From positions 6,345 through 14,484 of the forward strand of contig DJHK01000042.1 in NCBI GenBank assembly GCA_002433065.1: 8,140 bases of DNA, in the 5' to 3' direction. Origin of the DNA: Chloroflexi bacterium UBA6622. Lineage in GTDB: Bacteria; Chloroflexota; UBA11872. The notes below the pieces were generated by a model. The model was not told the origin of the DNA. It saw only the letters and a list, made by a program, of their open reading frames with translations, and did no database searches. Shown here in pieces: positions 1-5,025 of this stretch (its first letter is position 1; each line of letters begins with the position of its first letter). The translations under genes were made by a program, and so were the position numbers.

Positions 1-2630
1 GCACGCGGGCTTCTGAGGCGGGCCAGCAACTCGGAGTTCAGTGGGTGGTTGCCGGCAGCTACCAGCGGCTTGGTGGCGAGCTACGTATTACCGCGCGAGT
101 GGTTGATGTTTTGACCGGGCTCGTTTCTGGTGCAGTGACGGTCGATGGTGAATTGGACCGATTTTTTGTTTTGCAAGACCAACTTGTTGGGGAACTGTTG
201 CCCGTGCTGGCAGGGGCCGTCCCAGGGGCCAGCGCTTCAGCGCAGGTGATTCGGCCACCTTCGGTACCCTCCCCAAGCCAGGCTATGAGAGGTCGTGTTG
301 GTGGCCCTGCGACTAGGTCTCGTCCCGTGAGGCGACCGACCGAACGAGGGTTGTCAGAGACAGAGTTTACCGAACGAGCAGCCCCTGTGCCTGGCGTGAT
401 TTATGGCCCGGCGCCACCGGTGGCGCCGGCGGTAATTAATCGAGATACTGAGGGGCGGGCCACTGTTCGTGCGACCCGCTTGACCGAAGAGTTCGATCTC
501 GACGGTTCCCTTGATGAACAGTTGTTTCAGGTTGTATCACCCATCACGGATTTCATTCAGCAAGCTCCGAATGAAGGTGAGCCGGCGAGTGAGAAAACCG
601 AGGTCTGGGTTACATTTGACGATCGAAATTTCTATGTCGCCGGGCGAGTGTGGAATGCGGCACCGGAGAGTGAGTGGGTCGCCAATGAGATGCGTCGTGA
701 CTCCTTTAACATTCTACAGAATGACAATATTCGGGTGGTGCTGGATACCTTTTATGATCGGCGGAATGCTGTTGGTTTTATTATCAATCCGATTGGAGGT
801 TTTGCTGATATCACCATCACCAATGAAGGTAATCCAAGCTTTGACTGGAACCCTATCTGGAATATGCGTACCGGACGGTTCGAGGGGGGGTGGACATTCG
901 AGATGCTGATCCCATTTCGGTCCTTGCGTTATCGACCGGGATCGGACCAGGTGTGGGGGTTCCAGGTGGGCCGCGGTATGGCGGCGGCGAACGAGCGCGC
1001 CTTTTTGACCCCGCTGCCAATTTCCGCAGGGCGTGCGGCTGTGTTCCGTGTATCCGAGGCGGCATCGCTTGTTGGCCTTGACGTACCGGACGGCAGTAAG
1101 AATGTGGAACTCAAACCCTACACAATCGGGGGAGTGAGCTCGAATCTGAAGGCGAGTCCACCGACCAGGAATGTTGGAAGTGGAGATTTTGGTATCGACG
1201 TCAAATATGGCATCAACCAAAATTTGACGGCCGATTTCACTTACAACACCGACTTCGCGCAGGTTGAGGTCGATGAGCAGCAGGTGAATTTGACGCGTTT
1301 TAGCCTCTTCTTTCCCGAGAAGCGCGAATTTTTCTTGGAAGGCGCACAGGTCTTTAATTTTGCGCGCGGTGCTGCAGTCGGCGGCTTCGGGGGTGCGCTC
1401 CGTTTTACAGGTGGTGGTGGCTTCAGCGGTGGGGGTAATGCTCCCACTTTGTTTTACAGCCGCCAGATTGGGCTAAAACAGGGCACCGTTGTTCCTATTC
1501 TCGGCGGCGGGCGGGTAACTGGCAAAGTTGGGGCATTCGATGTCGGGTTAATCAATATACAGACTGATGATCAGGCGGTTGGCAGCCTTAAGCCGACAAA
1601 TTTTACCGTGGGGCGAGTCAGGCGAGACATCCTTCGGCGTAGCACCGTGGGAGCATTGTTCACAAATCGATCGGTCTCCTTGGTCGGAGATGGAGCGAGT
1701 CAAACCTACGGTGCCGATGCAACGTTCTCGTTCTACGAGAACATCAGCTTGGTTACCTACCTGGCCAAGACCGAGGTGCCAGGCCTCGAAGACGAGAACG
1801 CGAGTTATCAAGGTCGGTTCGAATACGGGGCAGACCGGTATGGGTTTCGAGCCGAGCATCTCGTCGTAGAGGATAACTTCGTCCCAGAGGTCGGGTTTCT
1901 CCGTCGAGACAACTTTCGGCGGACCTACACCAGGGGACGTTTCAGTCCACGGCCGCGTTCGCTGGAGTCCGTCCGGCAGTTCTTCTTCGAAGGAGCTCTT
2001 GACTATATCGAAGCTGCTGACACGGGAATTGTACAGACGCGCCAGTCCCAACTAGGTTTCTCCACGCAGTTGGAGAACACGGATTCGGTTCGTTTCAATG
2101 TTGCAGAGAATTACGAGTTTCTGACCAGGCCATTTAGGCCGGGTCCGGGTGTGACACTTCCTGTGGGTGGCTATGATTTCCGCGATGTCGAGGTAGGCTA
2201 CACTTCAGGTCCGCAGCGTCGGCTTACAGGGACCTTTTCAGCACGCGCAGGTGGGTATTTCAACGGCACGATTCGGTCGGTGGGATTCCGTCGAGCGCGG
2301 TTTCCACTAACCGAGCAATTTTCAGTAGAGCCGAGTGTGTCCCTTAACTGGATCGACACGCCGTTGGGCGAATTTCAGACAAATTTGCTGGTTACTCGAG
2401 TCAACTACACCTTCACGCCGCGCATGTTTTTTAGTGGTCTCATTCAATACAACTCCGCGAGCCGCACTCTCAGTAATAACTTGCGCCTCCGTTGGGAATA
2501 TATTCCAGGGAGTGAGTTGTTCGTTGTTTACACCGAGGACCGGGATACGGACCCCTTGATGCCGGACCGTAATACTGAATTGCGGAACCGGGGATTCGTC
2601 GTCAAGTTCAACCGACTGTTGCGATTTTAG
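1..2630 (+). CDS. TolB-like/CBM9-like/DUF5916 outer-membrane beta-barrel protein, 5'-partial
   Basis: The reading frame is open from base 3 with no stop, so the true start lies left of the window; the GTG at 45 falls inside a conserved domain and is unlikely to be the start. Bases 3 to about 230 encode a TolB/FlgO-like domain (LGVQWVVAGSYQRLGGELRI, then TARVVDVLTG and FVLQDQLV), as in the N-terminal parts of many cyclase-associated and FlgO-like proteins. A Pro/Arg-rich linker follows to about 480. Bases 480-1060 resemble a CBM9-like domain (EEFDLDGSLDE, then VWVTFDDRNFYVAGRV). From about 1090 to the end is a DUF5916 barrel, marked by DFAQVEVDEQQVNLTRF and FFPEKREFFLEG. The chain ends in FNRLLRF, and a terminal Phe is typical of BAM-inserted outer-membrane proteins. 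The ligand is unknown; polysaccharide or peptide handling at the cell surface is a guess. The family call is firm, the function is not. Confidence 0.88.
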   Translation, partial: TRASEAGQQLGVQWVVAGSYQRLGGELRITARVVDVLTGLVSGAVTVDGELDRFFVLQDQLVGELLPVLAGAVPGASASAQVIRPPSVPSPSQAMRGRVGGPATRSRPVRRPTERGLSETEFTERAAPVPGVIYGPAPPVAPAVINRDTEGRATVRATRLTEEFDLDGSLDEQLFQVVSPITDFIQQAPNEGEPASEKTEVWVTFDDRNFYVAGRVWNAAPESEWVANEMRRDSFNILQNDNIRVVLDTFYDRRNAVGFIINPIGGFADITITNEGNPSFDWNPIWNMRTGRFEGGWTFEMLIPFRSLRYRPGSDQVWGFQVGRGMAAANERAFLTPLPISAGRAAVFRVSEAASLVGLDVPDGSKNVELKPYTIGGVSSNLKASPPTRNVGSGDFGIDVKYGINQNLTADFTYNTDFAQVEVDEQQVNLTRFSLFFPEKREFFLEGAQVFNFARGAAVGGFGGALRFTGGGGFSGGGNAPTLFYSRQIGLKQGTVVPILGGGRVTGKVGAFDVGLINIQTDDQAVGSLKPTNFTVGRVRRDILRRSTVGALFTNRSVSLVGDGASQTYGADATFSFYENISLVTYLAKTEVPGLEDENASYQGRFEYGADRYGFRAEHLVVEDNFVPEVGFLRRDNFRRTYTRGRFSPRPRSLESVRQFFFEGALDYIEAADTGIVQTRQSQLGFSTQLENTDSVRFNVAENYEFLTRPFRPGPGVTLPVGGYDFRDVEVGYTSGPQRRLTGTFSARAGGYFNGTIRSVGFRRARFPLTEQFSVEPSVSLNWIDTPLGEFQTNLLVTRVNYTFTPRMFFSGLIQYNSASRTLSNNLRLRWEYIPGSELFVVYTEDRDTDPLMPDRNTELRNRGFVVKFNRLLRF

Positions 2631-3444
2631 ATGTGGGTCCGCGGTTAGCTTGACCGGGAGCTCTCCCAGGTTTGACTGGTAAACCGGTGGTAGCCGGTTT
2701 CGTCGCCCTGAAGACTATAAGGTCACTGCCGGTCGGGTCGTAGGGCGGTCGGTGGAATCCCCCCCACATGTCCATTCGCTTGAATCCGGTGGCCCGCGCT
2801 GCGTCCCGCAGTTGCCTGGCTAGGACATAGCGATGCTGCAGCCGTGTATAGATTGGCTTTCCAGCAACCGGCTGGTAACGATACCAGACGTCAAGATTTT
2901 GTTGATCGTGATTCCAGATGGTTCGCTCGGCAACTTCATAGTGGAGGTCTCCTAGGCTGATTGTGCCAATTGGGCTAAATCGCTCGTGCCTCGTGGTCTC
3001 CATGGGACCCTGGTCGTGCACATTGTCGATGGCATAGGCATCCAACACCAACTGGCCGCCAGGGCAAAGGTGGTCCCAGATACAGGCTAGGCAGTTGCGG
3101 AGAGCGATGTCGTCGAGCAGGCAGTACAGGCCGCTGTAAGGAATAATGATTCGTTCAAACTGTTCGCCGAGCTGGAAGCTCTGCATGTCCGCCTGAATCA
3201 GTTCAATCGCTGGCTGTCGTTGGTGACCGAGCCGAGCGCTGGCCATGGCCAGTAGTTCTGGATTGGTGTCTAAGCCCACCAAGCGCCTCGATGGTTCGTG
3301 AAGCTGAGACAGGATGCGGGCGTTTCCGCAGCCAAGTTCGAGCACCGATTTCACCCCTGCGCAAGAGTCACGGTAGAAAGCCACGTCACCATCATTGCCG
3401 GTGTGCGTGGCAACATACAGATCAGCGGGGTAATCGACGATCAC
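2608..3444 (-). CDS. Class I SAM-dependent methyltransferase
   Basis: A 278-residue protein with a Rossmann-type methyltransferase core. Motif I is VLELGCGNARI (residues 34-44), the acidic residue expected to bind the SAM ribose is D59 in GLDTNP, and the post-II acidic residue is D86 in QADMQSF. IIIPYSGLYCLL (99-110) corresponds to motif IV, and a PGGQLVLDAY strand follows. The substrate cannot be read from the sequence. The start is GTG; AGAGG lies 4 nt upstream and AGAAGGG 10 nt upstream, so initiation here is plausible. It begins 24 bp after the phosphatase-like gene on the same strand, which suggests co-transcription. The last roughly 29 residues after FRATK are rich in Pro, Gly and Thr, look unlike the fold, and run into the 3' end of the barrel gene, overlapping it by 23 bp on the opposite strand. 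Confidence 0.9.
   Translation of the reverse strand: MIVDYPADLYVATHTGNDGDVAFYRDSCAGVKSVLELGCGNARILSQLHEPSRRLVGLDTNPELLAMASARLGHQRQPAIELIQADMQSFQLGEQFERIIIPYSGLYCLLDDIALRNCLACIWDHLCPGGQLVLDAYAIDNVHDQGPMETTRHERFSPIGTISLGDLHYEVAERTIWNHDQQNLDVWYRYQPVAGKPIYTRLQHRYVLARQLRDAARATGFKRMDMWGGFHRPPYDPTGSDLIVFRATKPATTGLPVKPGRAPGQANRGPTSKIATVG
2681..2700. repeat. Inverted repeat, 7-bp stem downstream of the barrel gene
   Basis: AAACCGG (2681-2687) and CCGGTTT (2694-2700) flank a 6-nt loop. It lies 50 bp after the stop of the rightward barrel gene, ends in TTT on the plus strand and begins with AAA, so it could act as a weak terminator for either direction. It is also inside the coding region of the methyltransferase tail. 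Confidence 0.4.
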
Positions 3445-3468
3445 GGTTCCTCTGCCCTTCTAGTCTTG

Positions 3469-3909
3469 CTAGCTTTGCAGATGAGTGATTAGCTCATCGA
3501 CTAATCGTTTCAGGTGCGAAAGCGTTTGGTGGGCATCCCGCTCGATGTCTAAGTCATGAACCTCCCAATACTCAATTTTGTCTGACCATTCTGGAAACTG
3601 GTCTTTTACCATCCGTCGATGTTCGGTTTCCTTTACCGCGATTATCAGGTCTGCTTGCTCTAGGTCTTCCGCTGTTAGGGGTAAGGGCTCACGTGGTTCT
3701 TGCGGGAGAATTTCCAGACGTTCGCATTCTTCGCGCGTATATTGCGATAGTGGCCCTTCTAGGCCTCCAGGTATCTGCAGCCCTCGCGACTGCGCCTTCC
3801 AGGGGATGCGAGATTGAATCGCTCGATGCTGGAAGTAGTATTCAGCGAATCGGCTGCGGTAGTAGTTGCCTGAGCAGAGGAACAATACGGTTTTACAGAC
3901 TACGGTCAT
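3469..3909 (-). CDS. Low-molecular-weight protein tyrosine phosphatase-like protein
   Basis: A 146-residue protein, the usual length for the LMW-PTP/arsenate reductase fold. The phosphate-binding loop sits near the N-terminus after a hydrophobic strand: LFLCSGNYYRS, matching C-x5-R-S with C12 as predicted nucleophile and R18 as phosphate binder. The segment SRGL (41-44) and the strand ADLIIAVKETEHRRM (86-100) fit the fold. The usual general-acid Asp-Pro is not present; the equivalent segment reads EVHDLDIERD, so D119 or D121 may serve. The loop also lacks the second Cys and the RSP ending of classical members. It could dephosphorylate tyrosine, arginine or a small molecule, or act on arsenate; the sequence does not decide. 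ATG was chosen as start because the catalytic loop follows closely; the upstream AAGAGA is a weak ribosome site. The methyltransferase follows by 24 bp. Confidence 0.85.
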   Translation of the reverse strand: MTVVCKTVLFLCSGNYYRSRFAEYYFQHRAIQSRIPWKAQSRGLQIPGGLEGPLSQYTREECERLEILPQEPREPLPLTAEDLEQADLIIAVKETEHRRMVKDQFPEWSDKIEYWEVHDLDIERDAHQTLSHLKRLVDELITHLQS

Positions 3910-3933
3910 GGTGTGTTTCTCTTGTGGGGTGTG

Positions 3934-3943
3934 TCACTAGTGA
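3934..3943. promoter_or_regulatory. Palindrome TCACTAGTGA upstream of the phosphatase-like gene
   Basis: A perfect 10-bp palindrome 24 bp ahead of the phosphatase-like start codon. A second dyad, TGCCA-GT-TGGCA, lies at 3955-3966. Position in a 120-bp promoter-sized gap makes operator function possible, but palindromes of this length occur by chance. Confidence 0.25.
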
Positions 3944-4029
3944 TTGGAGTCTTGTGCCAGTTGGCATTCTCGTATTGACTGTTCTGTCTGGGAGGAACCT
4001 GTCGGGCTTGGTCGTGCCTGGATACTCGG

Positions 4030-4512
4030 TCAGGTTGCTGCGAGCTTGGCGAAGGCTCGGCGAACCTCGGTCGGGGCTTGGACAAGCTCGATGAGTACCC
4101 CGACTGCGCCCACTGGAAACTGATCGTTCCCCTTGGGATGGATGAAGCAAACATCGTAACCGGAAGCACCTTTACGGATGCCGCCTGGGGTGAAGCGTAC
4201 CCCACGGCTGGTTAGCCAGGCGAACGCTTTTGGAAGATCGTCGATCCAGAGACCAACATGGTTGAGCGGGGGTTCATGAACTTTCGGTTTTCTAGCGGCA
4301 TCGATGGGTTGCATCAGGTCGACTTCTACCGCCAAGGTGCCAGTGCCCGCTTTGCAGATGTCTTCATCAACGTTTTCGTCGTCGTTCGTGTAGGAGTGGG
4401 TGTAGCTCAGTCCCATCATGTCTACCCAGAATTCACGCAATGGCTGTTTGTCGAGGCCGCCGACAGCAATTTGTTGGACGCCGAGAATCTTGAAAGGTCG
4501 AGGTTCGGTCAT
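4030..4512 (-). CDS. VOC superfamily (glyoxalase fold) protein
   Basis: A 160-residue protein that begins at ATG 4512, where AGGAGA lies 9 nt upstream; a TTG 27 nt further out has no such site and would add an unconserved basic leader. It contains two beta-alpha-beta-beta-beta modules typical of the vicinal oxygen chelate fold: VQQIAVGGL with the first-helix segment LREFWVDMMGL (12-35), and NHVGLWIDDLPKAFAWL (84-100) followed by CFIHPKG and GVLIELVQAP. Candidate metal ligands are Q14, an acidic residue near D65, H85 and E142. The HPKG...GVLIELVQ ending resembles methylmalonyl-CoA epimerases, but no partner mutase is visible and the epimerase role is unproven; a dioxygenase, lyase or isomerase are other options. 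It is followed at 120 bp by the phosphatase-like gene on the same strand, far enough apart that the latter may have its own promoter. Confidence 0.88.
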   Translation of the reverse strand: MTEPRPFKILGVQQIAVGGLDKQPLREFWVDMMGLSYTHSYTNDDENVDEDICKAGTGTLAVEVDLMQPIDAARKPKVHEPPLNHVGLWIDDLPKAFAWLTSRGVRFTPGGIRKGASGYDVCFIHPKGNDQFPVGAVGVLIELVQAPTEVRRAFAKLAAT

Positions 4513-4521
4513 CAGTGGCAA

Positions 4522-4527
4522 TCTCCT
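4522..4527 (-). promoter_or_regulatory. Ribosome binding site of the VOC gene
   Basis: On the minus strand this reads AGGAGA, with 9 nt between it and the ATG at 4512. It decides the start: the longer alternative beginning at TTG 4539 would place this site inside the coding region. Confidence 0.75.
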
Positions 4528-4665
4528 GTGACGATGCAAGTGTGAACGATGCGTGGCTGGTTTCTCATGCCCCTGTGTCTTATTGAGAGTTTGTGCCGTT
4601 TCCAGACGGTTAGACCAAGCCCGCGACGGCTGCCTATCAGGACATCTTAGCGTTGTTTAGGGTCT

Positions 4666-4689
4666 CGGCTTTAACCCCCAGGAAAGCCG
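4666..4689. repeat. Inverted repeat, 7-bp perfect stem
   Basis: CGGCTTT (4666-4672) pairs with AAAGCCG (4683-4689) around a 10-nt C-rich loop. No T-run follows on either strand, so it is not a classical terminator. It sits about 340 bp upstream of the acylase start and 150 bp upstream of the VOC start. Confidence 0.5.
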
Positions 4690-4700
4690 TTGGCTGTAGT

Positions 4701-4721
4701 CTGACGAGTTGAACTGACGAG
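4701..4721 (+). repeat. Direct repeat CTGACGAG x2
   Basis: Two exact copies of CTGACGAG (4701-4708 and 4714-4721) are separated by TTGAA, giving a 13-bp period. They could be a tandem regulator site or chance. Confidence 0.35.
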
Positions 4722-4722
4722 C

Positions 4723-4747
4723 CTGCTGAACAGCAAGTGCGTTGCTG
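4723..4747. repeat. Overlapping, mutually exclusive inverted repeats
   Basis: TGCTG (4724-4728) can pair with CAGCA (4731-4735) across only 2 nt, which acts more as a palindrome than a hairpin. CAGCAA (4731-4736) can instead pair with TTGCTG (4742-4747) across a 5-nt loop. The central segment is shared, so only one pairing can form at a time. Confidence 0.35.
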
Positions 4748-4801
4748 GCATGTCAGGTGTTGTTAGCTGAACGATGGCGATCAGGGGATTACGGTTGCTC
4801 T

Positions 4802-4848
4802 TGGCGGCCAGCTGTCCGACAATCTTGGGCTTGAGGGGTTGGCCGCCA
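4802..4848. repeat. Inverted repeat, 9-bp perfect GC-rich stem
   Basis: TGGCGGCCA (4802-4810) is exactly complementary to TGGCCGCCA (4840-4848). The 29-nt interior allows some further pairing (C4812 with G4838, plus wobble pairs on either side). This is the strongest inverted repeat in the window. It lies 177 bp before the acylase start and has no T-run. It could be an RNA stem in the acylase leader, part of a small RNA, or a protein site on DNA. Confidence 0.5.
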
Positions 4849-4919
4849 CGCCTTGTGAGTTGAACCGTAGGCAGCTCTTGACGGCGTAGTGTGGAGCCCC
4901 GATGGGATAAGGAAGAGCG

Positions 4920-4937
4920 AACCGCTAATTGGCGGTT
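4920..4937. repeat. Inverted repeat, 6-bp stem
   Basis: AACCGC (4920-4925) and GCGGTT (4932-4937) flank a 6-nt loop, about 90 bp upstream of the acylase start and 15 bp before a TTGACG hexamer. It may be an operator or a leader hairpin. Confidence 0.35.
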
Positions 4938-5016
4938 TCCTGAGTCGGTAGGTTGACGTTATTCTTGGGGTTATTCGCACTTGGGTTCATCTGTGCTTCG
5001 AGATACTGGTTTGATT

Positions 5017-5023
5017 GGAGGAG
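5017..5023 (+). promoter_or_regulatory. Ribosome binding site of the acylase gene
   Basis: GGAGGAG lies immediately before ATG 5026, with GGAGG ending 4 nt from the start. It supports ATG 5026 over the TTG at 4981, which lacks such a site and would put an extra segment ahead of the signal peptide. Confidence 0.8.
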
Positions 5024-5025
5024 TC

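Larger units (their letters stand above)
4540..5016. other. Divergent non-coding spacer between VOC and acylase genes
   Basis: About 480 bases with no convincing gene. Open frames here (for example a 63-codon one on the minus strand at 4789-4980) show no recognisable motif or ribosome site. The spacer must carry the promoters of the two divergent genes, but I could not pick a good -35/-10 pair. TTGACG occurs at 4878-4883 and 4953-4958, in both cases without a matching -10 at 16-18 bp. What it does contain is a cluster of inverted repeats and one direct repeat, listed separately. No tRNA or known riboswitch was recognised. Confidence 0.6.

Noticed and set aside
45..47. GTG at 45 as the start of the barrel gene
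   Set aside because: The frame stays open to the window edge and the upstream codons (GQQLGVQW) are part of the conserved TolB-like domain.
714..1220. 168-codon minus-strand frame inside the barrel gene
   Set aside because: Shadow of a strongly supported DUF5916-family reading frame; the composition is unlike a real protein.
3693..4094. 133-codon plus-strand frame over the phosphatase-like gene
   Set aside because: It is antisense to a gene with clear catalytic motifs and shows no family features.
4789..4980. 63-codon minus-strand frame in the spacer
   Set aside because: No ribosome site, no recognisable motif, and it overlaps several inverted repeats; most likely chance.
4878..4983. TTGACG hexamers at 4878-4883 and 4953-4958 as -35 boxes for the acylase gene
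   Set aside because: No acceptable -10 hexamer at 16-18 bp from either; the nearest AT-rich candidates are at 13 or 22 bp. Left unannotated as a promoter.
4981..5025. TTG at 4981 as the acylase start
   Set aside because: ATG 5026 has GGAGGAG directly upstream and starts a normal lipoprotein signal peptide; the longer form has neither.
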